Shown here piece by piece: positions 38,764-50,602 of a stretch of 64,000 nucleotides of DNA (its first letter is position 1; every line of letters begins with the position of its first letter). The stretch lies in contig JAEVLN010000009.1 of assembly GCA_018350325.1 (NCBI GenBank), positions 269,388 to 333,387 on the forward strand. The letters are read 5' to 3'. The position numbers were made by a program, and so were the translations under genes. The notes beneath the pieces are model-generated. The model was not told where the DNA came from, made no database searches, and saw nothing but the letters and a program-made list of their open reading frames with translations. The DNA is from Globodera rostochiensis. Its lineage: Eukaryota; Nematoda; Chromadorea; Rhabditida; Heteroderidae.

Positions 38764-41408
38764 TCACAGTTCGGCATGTTCGCCCTTCAATTCCTCCGGG
38801 TCGGCACAGGCAGTCGGCGATTTCGCCAAAAAGTGATACTCGCATTTGGACGGTTCGCTGGCGTCCACCAATTGAAGCTCCTCGCCACATTCGAACTGCA
38901 CAAAAGTGGACCTTAACAGAGATTTAGTTCAAAAATGCTTTTTGCTTTCCCCCCCCCCTACCTTTCCGGCCCGTTCCAGCAAGTCTGCCCGTGCTCATAT
39001 AGTTGCGCTTTGAATTTGTTCCCATCCTCCGGCCCGGCCCATTTGCCCCAGTGGCTAAAAGGAAAATCAAATTCAACTGCTAGTATTCAATCCATAATGC
39101 CAAAATCAAAAAGTGTGCCAACCAACCCCAGACTGATCTCGGCGTGTCCGTTCCGCTCCTTCTGGACAGTCCGGTCGAACATGCACAAAATGTACACGTA
39201 TTGGGCGGTGGTCAGCTCCGCGCACTTGCCCTTCAGCGGCGCCCACGCATTGTCGGCGCCAAACTCGACGTTCAGAAAGGACTCGGAATCGCTGCAAAAA
39301 AATATTTTAAATATAATTTCTTTCAAATTTCAGCCTTTGTGCACCGACCGGACTGTCCTCTCCAAATCGGAAACTTTGTCCGCAATCTGAAACCAAAATT
39401 TTAAGCTTCAGGTATAACAGCCACCGATAGAAAAATGTACAAAAATTGAACACAATTCCCAACTGTTCTTTAACCGATTTTAAACAATAATTTAGCTATA
39501 AAAAAATTTTAAAAATGTTCTCGCCTTTAAATTTCGATCCCAAAAAGTCCCCCCCCCACCCCTCCTCACCTCGTTGTACTCCTTTCGCGCCTCTTCAGCT
39601 TTTTCGATTAGTTGCCGCGTTTGCTGGTCATATTTCTTCCGGGTTTCGTCGTCCGATTCCTCCGATTTGTCGTCCTCCTCTTCAGCAGAACGTTTGTCTT
39701 CTGCAAAAATTAAATAGCACAAATCCAATTTTTCAGATTTTGATTGAGAATACGAAAGTGCACCAATTCCCTCTGAACTTGACTAAACAAAAAAACCATT
39801 TCTCTTTTCTGTTTTATTAGGAATCCAAAAACATTTCAAAATTACCGTCCGCTTCGGGTGCCGTCGTCGTCGCCGCAGATTTTGCCTCCTCCTCAGTGAT
39901 CTCTTCGACGAATTCCTTGGCCATTTCAAATTTCTCCAAAAACGCATCAAAATTGAGGAGCTAAAAATGTCAAATAAAATTTTAAAAATTGTAAAATAAA
40001 TAAACCGTATTATCAATTTGTTCATCTCCGCCCCCTTCACTGTCCTCCTTGAAAAGGTCCTTCAGCAATTCCTTGGCCCGCTCCGAACTGTCCCCGCCGT
40101 CGGCGAAACCGGCAAAGCGCTTCAGCTCATCCGATGAAATCCTAAAGATCAATTTTCAATAAAAAGAAAACAACGAATTTTATAATTTACCAAAAAAAGA
40201 TTAAACAAAATTTACAATTCTTTAAAAAGGCACAAAATTCCACGCGCCCTGCCCATTAAAATGCCCGTACTTTCCGTCCCCGTCCTTCTCCATTTTGCCG
40301 AACATTTCCTCCGCTTGAAGCCTCACCAGCTCCTTTTTTGCCTCCTCCCACTCCTTTTCCTGACTGTCCTTCGCTTCCTTTTCCAATTCTTCCACCTCTT
40401 TTTTCGCCTCCTCCGCTCCTTTCTTCAGTTCAGTCAACTCCTCCAATTCATTTTTGGTCTTCTCCGCCTCCAACTTCTTCTCCTCCAACATTTTCGCTCA
40501 AATAAGGTGAAATTAAAAAAAAAAATTTAAAACGTCTTTTTTTAGAAAAGCTCCAAATAGGGCCCAAATTTCAAAAAAAAAACATCCTTAAATAAAATTA
40601 GAGTTTTTTTCTATAAAAACGGACCTCCCTCTTTGGCCAACTCTCTGCGCTTGGCATAGCCGGCTGCCTGCACCTCTGCCGACTGCTTGGCCTGCTCCCG
40701 CGCTTTAGAGCCCAACGCATCGCACAAGTTGGGACAGTCAATGCCCGAGTCCCACTCATCGGACCCGTCACAACAATCTGAATTTGTAGTGTGGCACAAA
40801 TGTACTTTTTTTAAAGAAAAATGCGTCTTATTTCTATAAAATATGGGAGGGATGCTTTAAGGGGTTGCCTCACTTTCTTTTCGCTTCCCCCCCCCCATTT
40901 TATTAAATTAGAAATTAACAAAAATTCCCTGCAAAAATAAACAAATACCGCAAATGAAGTCGTTGACCCGACCGGTTGGAAGCGTCTGCGGTTGGAAGCC
41001 GAAATTTGCACAATAAAATTGCCCATTTTTGCATGCCGAAGTCCCTTAAAACAAAAACATTGCCCGCTAAATCTGTGGCTAATTGCTGACCGGGCTCGTC
41101 GCTTCCGTCGGCACAGTCGCAATAATCGTCGTTGACCTGCTCGAAAGGGATGCGCTTCTTCCCGTCCAGGCACTCGAATTCAGCCCGTTCTTGGTACAAA
41201 GGCGCAACTAAACCAATTATTCAAGCATTTTCACATAATGATTCACTTTCAGAACAAAATTAGTAAAGATTCGGCTCTCACGTTGTGGAGAGACGCCCCT
41301 GGGCCGAGTTGAGTCCTTTTTTTCTTCCTTTGAACAAATTAAAATAATGTGCAAAGTTAAAAACACAATAAGCAGTGGTAAACAGTTCTTGTTGTTGTTC
41401 AATCGCAT
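38764..41408 (-). CDS. Glucosidase II beta subunit (PRKCSH)
   Basis: This ER protein is the noncatalytic subunit of glucosidase II, which trims glucose from N-glycans. It starts [20 protein letters not shown], a signal peptide. LDL-receptor-A-type modules follow: [20 protein letters not shown] with CADGSDEPG (about 41100-41190), [12 protein letters not shown] (about 40950), and [18 protein letters not shown] (about 40720-40780). A long Glu/Lys coiled coil (about 40240-40490) and acidic segments (about 39600-39930) come next. The C-terminal MRH (mannose 6-phosphate receptor homology) domain includes [17 protein letters not shown] and [11 protein letters not shown] (about 39150-39290), then [20 protein letters not shown]. 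It ends EHAEL-stop, so HAEL would be the ER-retention signal in place of HDEL/KDEL. Exons are short and in family order. Confidence 0.95.
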
Positions 41409-42775
41409 GGCGCTGAATTAATTCTTGAAATTGAAATTAATTATTGTATTTGCTCAATACTTTTGTTTAAGAACGTGTCCGGACAAGTCGGCTACAGACA
41501 ACTCGGCTACGGACGACTTTTTTTTGTTACAACTTTTTTCAGACTACTCAAAATGATTAGCTTTCTTTTGTAATATTACTCAGCTCAACGAGAGCTTTCG
41601 ATTGATAGTAATTTCTTCTGATTCTGTTGGCTTGCAAAAAAGTTAGAACTTGAAAAACAGTTCATCTCCTATAAAGTCGCCCTTTCCTGTCCTAACTTTG
41701 GTTATGCTCAAGCTAGCTAGTTGTAATTAGTATCAATCGAAAGCTCTCGTTGAGCTGAGTAATATTACAAAAGAAAGCTAAGCATTTAGAGTAGTTTGAA
41801 AAAAGTTGTAACAAAAAAAAATCGCCAGTAGCCGAGTTGTCCGTAGCCGAGTCAGCACCACGCCGTTTAAGAAGTAGGTAAAGTAATGAAAAAAACGCTA
41901 AATTCAAAAATGATGTCGACGGATTTTCACGCATTTTAATCAAAATTCTATAAAAATCTTCCCTATAACTCGCGAAAGAAAGCATAAAAAATAATTTCTA
42001 AGCATTGAGCTATTCCTTATTTTGTTTTCTAGTGATGGTGAAAATTTGAGAAGAATCGTCGCATGTAGCGGGAATTAGTCGAATCGGAAGTGCGTGACGA
42101 TTTTTTACTAAAGAAAATAACTCAAAATACTTTTTATCGACACGATCCCATTTAAAAAATAATGAAATTTTTGAAAATTAATGAAAAAATGACTTTTGAG
42201 CAACACCACAGCCGGCCAAATTTTTTCGCAGATGAGTTGAGATCCCTGGTTGTGGTATTTAACCATTACCGCCATGTCCGTACTCCCAACAGTTTAATGT
42301 ATATCGTTTATTTGGATGCTTTGGTTTGCATTGACTTGAGATTGCTTTACAAATCATACAGAGTCGATCGATCGGTGAGAGACTTCTGATGGGAAGAGAG
42401 GGGAGAAGGACAATGTTTTGTGTGTTGGACAAAAACATTCTTTGTCGAAATCACTAAAAACTTTTTTGCCGTTTGTCCATAAACAATAAAAACTGAAATT
42501 TTCTAAGAATCAGAGAATTTGAGTCAATTTTACGAAATGAGTTACGTTTTTTGAAAATCGGTTCAAACGTTAAAATGACAAAAAAAAACACTCAAATTGA
42601 TTTAGCAGAAGAGAGGATGATATTGAAATTGAAAGAGAGAATTAAGTGCAGCAGCAAATGAAATTTTGTGATATTTTTTTGGTTTATTTCGATCAATTTT
42701 GTTGACGCTCTCTCATCCTGCGCACATTCACTGCGAATCCGCCGCCCGCCGGCCGTTCTGAACATTCTTTCTCTC
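41409..42775. other. Intergenic region containing a palindromic element
   Basis: Between the PRKCSH 5' end and the 3' end of the HTH gene. Apart from the element at 41484-41860 it is AT-rich and shows no supported gene. A 75-codon open frame at 42162-42389 has no family resemblance. Confidence 0.5.
41484..41860. mobile_element. MITE-like palindromic element
   Basis: Arms of about 130 bp (41484-41615 and 41726-41860) are inverted and about 90% identical by eye. Shared blocks are CAACTCGGCTACGGAC, TTGTTACAACTTTTTTCA, CTTTCTTTTGTAATATTACT and CAGCTCAACGAGAGCTTTCG. The central about 110 bp is unique and noncoding, the usual form of a foldback MITE. Confidence 0.82.
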
Positions 42776-45700
42776 TCAAAATGTGCCCGTCGTCTGCGTC
42801 AAAATTGCGGTCGCCGACGGACCTCCGGCGGCGCCGTCTCGGGCTCTTTGCTGATGCTGGTGCTGCACTGCTCCACCAACGTGTTCAGCTCCACCGCCCT
42901 GCAGACTGGACAACAGCTGACGGATGGCCTCGTCCGACTCCGCCAACTCCTGTTTATACTGTCACTGGTTGAGTGCGAACAAAGAGAGGGGGGGGGGGGG
43001 TATCGACGTCCTAGCCGCCGACGGCCTCCCCCAATTCGATTCTACCCAAACACAACTCTTCTCAACGAGTGTAACTTCTTCAGCTTTTCAAGACTTTTTA
43101 TTCAACTGGACGCTTCAACTCTTTCAAAAGTGTTGGGTTTTGTTTACAAATTAGCGTTGAGAAGAGTTAAAGCCAAGTGATTTATTCAAATGCGTTTTTG
43201 AACTCTTCCGCTGCCCGTAAATTGGGGACCCCCCGGCCGATGGAACGTCAATTAGCAAATGTTTGCAATTGATGTCGGTGCTTTTACCCTTTGGTTTTGC
43301 TGCTGCTGAAGTGCCGCCGCCGCAGCCGACGAAGTGGACTGCCCGCCAACGCCTGTCGAAGTGCAGCCCGGGTGCTCATGGCTCATGCCGGTGCCACCGC
43401 CGCCGCCGTTGCTGCTGAACAAATCCGACCCGCCGGCGGCCATTCCAAGCAGATTCAGCACCGCAGCGTCGTTCAAGTCAATTTGCTGCGGGTTTTCTGC
43501 AGCAGCAGCCGCCAACAGCGCATTTACTGAAATATTTCAATAATTGACAGACTCAAGCCGCTAAAGTCAATACGACCCCCCCCCCCCGAGAACGATTCGA
43601 TCGCGACCGACGATTTGGTCCAAGATATGATTGGTTGGACAGATCATTAAACAAGCCGTTTCTGAGTCTAACCTGATCATGACAAAGTATCATATGAAGT
43701 GATCCACCAATTTTGATCAGTTTAGATATTTTAGAGGACCGACAAACATCGGACAACACGATTCTGTCGTTTATATTTTTGGAATACGTCTCAAATTTAA
43801 GAAACGCCGATAAATGACCAAAAAAAGCCAAGACATTTATAATAAATGTAATATAATTGCCCACCATCAATTTGCTGATTTCCCATCAAATTTTGACCCA
43901 ACAATTCGTTGACCAGAGCGGACGAAGCGGAACTCTGTTGCTGATCACCGCCGACCGCTGCATTTGAGAAGGCTGAGCCTGAAACTGAAAATGGAAATGA
44001 AAAAAGCTATTTTGGTAAGCGCTAATTAGCTAAAAATGCGTTTTTGGTAAGCTCTAATTAGCTAAAAAAGCTATTTTGGTAAGCTCTAATTAGCTAAAAA
44101 TTCAATGCTTTAAGTCTCGAGAGGCAACCGAAGAATCCCCCGTCCCTTTTATGGTACGTAAATATTTGTATTACGTGGCAAATTCTGCAATGATCCCGCC
44201 GGAAGTCCGAGTTGAATTTCGCGTTCACGCTCCTGCACGCGCGTGACAAGCCTAACAAATAAAATGAAAATTAAATCGATTTCCGTTCATTTTTAGGAAA
44301 TTCGAATTGATTTGAACGCCCCCAAAAGGTCGTCCCCTTTTGTGTACCCAAAACGCACTTCATGGCCCACGTGATTTTCAGCTTCACTTGGCCCCCATTC
44401 TCTTCCAAAAGTCCCGGCGCCTTCTCGGCAATATATTTCCTGGCGATCACAAGAGCCTTAATGTGAACTTTTTAATAAGAAAATACATTTCAAATAATGA
44501 AAAGCCTGATGATCGAATTGATTAGATTTTTCTTCCCACTCTAATTCCGGTCAGGAATATTTGACCAGAATCATTTTTGGATGTCGAGTTTCACCCCGGA
44601 CAGCTTGGCCTGTATATCCCCGGATCTCCAATCTGCTGATTATCTCCGATCACCCCAATGCGACGACCTGTGCAGCGGTGATGTGCGCCCGAGGGTTGGT
44701 TTGCTTCAGCTGCACAATGTACTCCACCAACTCTGCGTCCAGCTCGTCCCCGATCAGTTTGGGCCGTCCCCGTCCCCGACCCCGCAAATAGCCGCCCCCG
44801 TAGTTGTTCTGCCACAGCTGACCAATCTGCTCCATGCCGGACTCGTCGCCTTGCTGTCCATCGCCAAGCTCAACCTTTGAGAGGAAATGATTTTTGTAAG
44901 AAAATTGCCCTTATTTTGCCCACCTTTGTGCCATCTCCGGCTTGAAGTTGTTGTCCCTGTTGGGCGTGGTGAACGGAAACGGAGGAACGGCGTGCAGCGA
45001 CGCCCTGCTTCTTGAACTCTTTGCGATGGTAATAAGCGGCCACCGCTGGCGGAATGTTAAATTTTCGCGCGGCTGCTGTGGCGCCATGGCATTGAACGTA
45101 ACTGGCAACGGCCTTAAATTTAAAATTTACATTGCCGGTAATTTTGTAATGTAAATCGGGTAGACAGTCATTTTACACCCAAATACCGTACAGTCAATAT
45201 TTACACCCAAATACCGTACAGTCAATATTTACACCGAATACCGTACAGTCAATATTTACACCGAATACCGTACAGTCAATATTTACACCCAAATACCGTA
45301 CAGTCAATATTTACACCCAAATACCGTACAGTCAATATTTACACCGAATACCGTACAGTCAATATTTACACCGAATACCGTAAAATTAATATTTACACCG
45401 AATACCGTACAGTCAATATTTACACCAAATACCGTACAGTCAATATTTACACCGAATACCGTAAAATTAATATTTACACCGAATACCGTACAGTCAATAT
45501 TTACACCCAAATACCGTACAGTCAATATTTACACCCAAATACCGTACAGTCAATATTTACACCGAATACCGTAGCCCTCACCTTCTTCTCCTCCGGCGTA
45601 CAGTATTTTGAGCGTCGTCCCCGAGGCGCCGAATCCCCGGCGCTTCCAACGTCCGTGCCGCCGCCTGAAGATGCGGAGAACAGATTCTGATGTTGTTGTT

Positions 45701-46587
45701 GTAAATTGTGTGGAGTGCCCGGGGCAAAGGACGAAATGCCGCCGCTGGTGCCGCCCATGTTGAGCCCTGCGGCGTGGAGCTGCTGCAGCTGCGACGAATT
45801 GCCGTTGGCCGCTGGCAACGCGACACAATGCTGCACACGCTGCGCGTCCTGACATTCTGCACAAGTGCACGACGCAACGTTCAGTGTGCGCATCAAAAGT
45901 GCCATCTGAGAACGCAATGCATTGATCAAATTAATAACTTTTGGGTCGGTGAACTTCAGAAAGCCAATTTTTGTGGTTGTGCGAAGTCGGAGTTTTTGGG
46001 GGAAGTTGGGGCAAAATATTCGGCCCCCCCGAGGAGTTGTTCAGGGTTGGCATTCGAGGATCCCCAAAACTTCTAAAAATAACGAATCGGGATTCTTTAT
46101 GCCATTTTAAGATAGCTGAAATGCCGCTTGGCCAACCCACCTGATGGTTCAGGATTTGCAAATTTGCGCGGATGGTCTGCAGTTCACCGCCAGCTGGTGC
46201 TGTGCCTGCCCCGGCCACTGCCCCCGGCTCCGCCATGTGCATCTTCGGACCTTCCGTCGGCCCAGCAGCGGCGTGCCGTTGTCGTTCCTCCTCCCCGCTG
46301 GCACTTTCCTCTTCCTCCTCCTCTTCTTCCTCCTCATCGTCATCTTCCACTTCTTCGTCCTCCATCTCTTCGTCATCCGATTCTTCTTCCCCCGTGGACT
46401 CCTTTTTCACTTCCTCGTTCTTAACCCCTCCGTTCTGGAGAAGTGCCACATTTGCAGAGATCATTTGTTGAGCCACCACCGCCTCGGGGGGAAGTGCCGT
46501 CGTCCCCTCGGGGCTCTGATGGGCGTTGTTGTTGTTGCAATGTTGTGGGTACGAATTGGAAGGATCTTGGCTGGAATGCATCATCAT
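42776..46587 (-). CDS. Acidic, AT-hook protein with pogo-transposase-like HTH
   Basis: Probable nuclear DNA-binding regulator. Exon 46141-46587 starts at ATGATGATG a few nt after a TTTTTTTACAG acceptor and includes a Glu/Asp run (about residues 70-105). Exon 45582-45905 has a Cys-rich CTCAECQDAQRVQHC, Gln/Gly-rich sequence and RGRRSKYCTPEEKK. Exon 44924-45112 continues AVASYVQCHGATAAARKFNI and YYHRKEFKKQG, a helix-turn-helix. The exon from 44874 has the AT-hook RGRGRPK, then LDAELVEYIVQLKQTNPRAH; the next has ALVIARKYIAEKAPGLLEEN and GGQVKLKITWAMKCVL. That pattern (GRP, LD, YI, LL.ENGG, WA) matches the DNA-binding half of pogo/Tigger-like transposases, but no catalytic DDE part is present. 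The C terminus is Gln/Ala/Gly-rich and ends TQTTGTF. No specific orthologue is recognised. Confidence 0.78.
43995..44105. repeat. Short tandem repeat in HTH gene intron
   Basis: Three imperfect copies of TTTTGGTAAGCTCTAATTAG followed by CTAAAAA. The AATTAGCTAA part is near-palindromic. Confidence 0.8.
45165..45575. repeat. 22-24 bp satellite in HTH gene intron (about 18 copies)
   Basis: Tandem copies of AATACCGTACAGTCAATATT joined by TACACC, TACACCC or TACACCCA. Two copies have AAAATTAAT instead of CAGTCAAT. It fills intron 45113-45581 almost completely. Confidence 0.95.
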
Positions 46588-47960
46588 CAGCTCGCTGTAA
46601 AAAAACATTTTGTGCATTTTTCAAATAAAAATATAATTATATTCAAATCGATGGGCAATGGCAAAAAATAATAATAAAATAAAATTTAATACAAAATAAA
46701 TAAATAAATAATAAATAGAAAATTTTGAGAAAGAAATGTGTGTGTGGGTGCAGTTTGTGTAGTTGGGAATTGAATGAAGAATTTGAGAATAAAAATTATT
46801 TAAAAAGTGGAAAATGTGAAAATCAATGAGTCGAGGCGCGGCTGGGCAAAGGACCAATGTTATAAAACTTTTTGGGGTGCATTACTCGCTGAGAATGAAA
46901 GGCAGCGGGGGGGGGGGGGCTGCACACCGACGCGAAGGACAACGTTGGGCAATGTGCCCGGGGGGGAGGGGATGTGTGTGGAATAAATTAATTCGAATAA
47001 TGCCTCGGGGCTCACACCACACTCCCTATTAATATCCCCTGGGGGCTTATTGCTCGACACACAACACATAAAGCAAATTGCATTTGCATTATCCAAAATT
47101 GAATATCTAAAAAAGCAAATGACGGAGGTGGCGGACGACGGATTCTGTGAATGTATTTTGTGGTGTCTGCTATGCGCTGAGCGGCGGCGGCGGCAAAAGC
47201 TCTCAAAATTGGGCATTTTGTGAAATAAAAATTACACATTTTTGAGCAAAATGCGAAATGGTCGGGCGGTCGTTGGGTTGGGGGGGGGGGGCGGTCATCG
47301 CCGCCGCGTTTCTTCCCTCGCCCCCATTTCAACCTTTAAAAGCCCAGCAGTGGAGAAGGCCTCTCGCCTCCTCCCCCTCCTCCTCCTCCCTCTTCTGCTG
47401 CTGCTGCTTTGGTCGTGCTAGGTCGCCCCCCTCCCCCCGGGGGATGAGGGGGGGGGGGGGAGGGGAGGTGCTCTGGTGCTTGCCCACTCCGCCCGCCGCC
47501 CGACCGACGGGCCGGCCGGCCGGCCGGGGGGGGAGCGTTGTGTTTAGTGAAATAAAATAAATAATAAAATTGTTCTCAATTGGATGCAACGAGAGAGTGT
47601 GTGTTCCGAAGAGAGTGCAGGGGGCAGAAAGAAGGGAAAATGGGAGAGAGAGTGGGGAAGGAGGAGAGTCGGACAGAGAGACAGACAGACAATGGTTGTG
47701 GGGGGTGCGCAGAAAATAATGGGGGGGGGGGTGTCCGGTGGTTGGGGGGGGCGGGGGATGGTCAGTCGGACGGACCGAATTCGTTGGGGGGGGGGATAAG
47801 CCGGGGATGAAGAAGAAGCGGACTAAATGAATGAATAAGTCGAAAATGACGCCGATAAAAAGCGAATTTGGCTGCTGTCACTTGGTGTTCAAATAGTAAA
47901 AAGGCAGCGATTGAGCGGACAAAATGGGAGAATAAATCGGACTTCAAATCATTTATTTAT
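46588..47960. promoter_or_regulatory. Presumed promoter/5' flank of HTH gene, G-rich
   Basis: Upstream of the HTH gene. From about 46900 it is unusually rich in poly-G runs (46907, 47280, 47449, 47526, 47721, 47786), has a (GGCC)n run at 47510-47525 and purine-rich GAGAGA stretches (47590-47690). No exon is supported. A regulatory role is inferred from position and composition only. Confidence 0.4.
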
Positions 47961-48079
47961 AAAAGCAATTTGTACGATTTTGAAAGATCTGCCGACGATT
48001 TTATCGAAAACAATTACCCTTTTAAAAAGTGGCGGAAAACCGAAAAAGTACAAAAAAACCGAAACATTTCCTTCGGTTT

Positions 48080-49075
48080 TGACGAGTAAAACAAAAAGTG
48101 ATTTTATAAAAATAATTTGGAGTTTTAGAAAACAACAAAAAGTGATTTTATCAAATTATTTGGAGTTTTAGAAAACAACAAAAAGTGATTTTATAAAAAT
48201 AATTTGGAGTTTTAGAAAACAACAAAAAGTGATTTTATAAAAATAATTTGGAGTTTTAGAAAACAACAAAAAGTGATTTTATCAAATTATTTGGAGTTTT
48301 AGAAAACAACAAAAAGTGATTTTATAAAAATTATTTGGAGTTTTAGAAAACAACAAAAAGTGATTTTATAAAAATAATTTGGAGTTTTAGAAAACAACAA
48401 AAAGTGATTTTATAAAAATTATTTGGAGTTTTAGAAAACAACAAAAAGTGATTTTATAAAAATTATTTGGAGTTTTAGAAAACAACAAAAAGTGATTTTA
48501 TAAAAATAATTTGGAGTTTTAGAAAACAACAAAAAGTGATTTTATAAAAATTATTTGGAGTTTTAGAAAACAACAAAAAGTGATTTTATAAAAATTATTT
48601 GGAGTTTTAGAAAACAACAAAAAGTGATTTTATAAAAATTATTTGGAGTTTTAGAAAACAACAAAAAGTGATTTTATAAAAATTATTTGGAGTTTTAGAA
48701 AACAACAAAAAGTGATTTTATAAAAATTATTTGGAGTTTTAGAAAACAACAAAAAGTGATTTTATAAAAATAATTTGGAGTTTTAGAAAACAACAAAAAG
48801 TGATTTTATAAAAATAATTTGGAGTTTTAGAAAACAACAAAAAGTGATTTTATAAAAATTATTTGGAGTTTTAGAAAACAACAAAAAGTGATTTTATAAA
48901 AATAATTTGGAGTTTTAGAAAACAACAAAAAGTGATTTTATAAAAATTATTTGGAGTTTTAGAAAACAACAAAAAGTGATTTTATAAAAATTATTTGGAG
49001 TTTTAGAAAACAACAAAAAGTGATTTTATAAAAATAATTTGGAGTTTTAGAAAACAACAAAAAGTGATTAGCTAA
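48080..49075. repeat. 43-45 bp satellite (about 22 copies)
   Basis: Head-to-tail units made of AACAACAAAAAGTGATTTTA, then TAAAAATTATTTGGAG or TAAAAATAATTTGGAG, then TTTTAGAAA. Two early units carry TCAAATTATTTGG instead. The start grows out of a single-copy sequence near 48060 and the last unit ends abruptly at GTGATTAGC. Confidence 0.97.
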
Positions 49076-49645
49076 GTGTTGGGAATTTATTTAATGCGAA
49101 AATTAATTGAAATTTGCGTTGCCGGCAAAAAGAATTGTCCACCCGTCGCGTGCACTTTCATTGTGACGCAAAAAGACCAAATAAAACATTCGAATAATTT
49201 AAAGCGAATTTTTATAATGAAAAATCGCGAAAATTAATTTGGATTTTGGCCTCCATTTTTTGGGAGGGGCGACCGATTGCCTTACGAATGGCGGGCGACT
49301 GACAGCAAATGATTTTAACCATTTGTTTATATTTTATTGACAAAAGGCAAAAAACTAAACTTTTTAAAGGATTTTAGCAATTAAAAATACATAAAATAAT
49401 TTAATTAAAAACTAGGGAAATGATAAGAAAATATATTGAATAAGGGAAGTGTCGGTGAATTGATTGATGTTCGACATAAACTCGTTTCATTGGTACCATT
49501 AGAAAACTCTTAATGAATTTAATTTGTATGAAAGCATAAAACAAAATACCAAGAAAGTCCCCAAAATATAAGTATCCCAAATAAAGTATAAATCTTTTAA
49601 AAAAAAGTATTTTTACGACCCTGATCTAAACAGGAAAAAGTTTGA
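49076..49645. other. AT-rich intergenic, nothing recognised
   Basis: No gene or repeat recognised between the 45-bp satellite and the inverted-end element. Confidence 0.5.
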
Positions 49646-50602
49646 TTAGAGACCGGAACGAGACGAAATCTCGAGACAAAATCTTGACAAGATTCCGAGA
49701 AATCTCGGCTCGAATAAAACTGAATTTTCGAGATTTTTTCGAGAATCTTGCTCGAAAGAAGCTCGAGATTCTCCCTAAAATTTTTCAAAAAACAGTGCTT
49801 TTCTTAACAAAGATTGCCAATTTTTGTAAAAATTTCCGGCACCGCCGGACATCCTCCATTTTGGCTGGAAATCTCTTAACATGACTCAAAAAATCAAAAT
49901 GGAGACGCCTATCGGCACCGCCGACCCTCTCTCAGCCCAAAAGTGAAAAAATTTTTCAAGTGTTTGTAAAAATCCCCCCTTCTGCCTGGCGTTGCTACCT
50001 GCTCTTTACTGCATGGTTTTTGCGAGATTATTCAAAAAACTTTGCAGTCGTCTAATAGTTTTTCGTTTTCATGTGGTATGTGCTTCCTTATAAAAATGCT
50101 CCGGCTTTAAAAAGTCCAGTACACTGGCCAGCGGAACCATAACTAAAATGGTTATACCAAAGCTTATCCGTAAAATCCACAGTAGGAAAATAATCACCCC
50201 CTACGGTACCACGTCAACAGGAAGCAAGCCATACACTTATATTTTTTGGACAATTTCTTAACAAAATGTTAAAAAATTCTAATAATTTTCTTACCGGCAG
50301 ACAGCATATGGCCAGACACTATAGGCCCACCATTAAATTTTATTTGATTTTCAAACCTTGGAACACAGGTTAACGGTTATATTTCGTGACCAAATTCTGC
50401 AGACATGCTTCTAGTACGTACTCCCTTCTTATCTTTACCAAAATTTGGTGGAGTTTGGTGAATTTTGAAAAAAAAAACAAATTATATTTTCATCAAAAAT
50501 CTCGAATCTCGACTGTTCCGGCTCGAGATTTTCCGAGACCCGGGATTTTTTTAGAATCTTGTTTCGACATCTCGCTCGAAGCTCAAGTCCGGTCTCTAGT
50601 TT
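49646..50602. mobile_element. Possible DNA element with TAGAGACCGGA termini
   Basis: Left end ATTAGAGACCGGAACGAGA and right end (reverse complement) ACTAGAGACCGGACTTGAG are inverted. Subterminal zones are rich in CTCGAGATT and AATCTCGAG motifs on both sides (49665-49775 and 50505-50590). The interior has no transposase, so it would be a non-autonomous copy, or two facing short elements. The same terminus occurs at 19226 and 20320-20330. Confidence 0.55.

Noticed and set aside
42162..42389. A 75-codon open frame with a possible small protein
   Set aside because: No homology, no splice partners and AT-rich codons typical of spacer.
46149..46471. Ser-rich and basic open frames in the region of the acidic exon
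   Set aside because: They are other-frame readings of the Glu/Asp-rich coding exon of the HTH gene.
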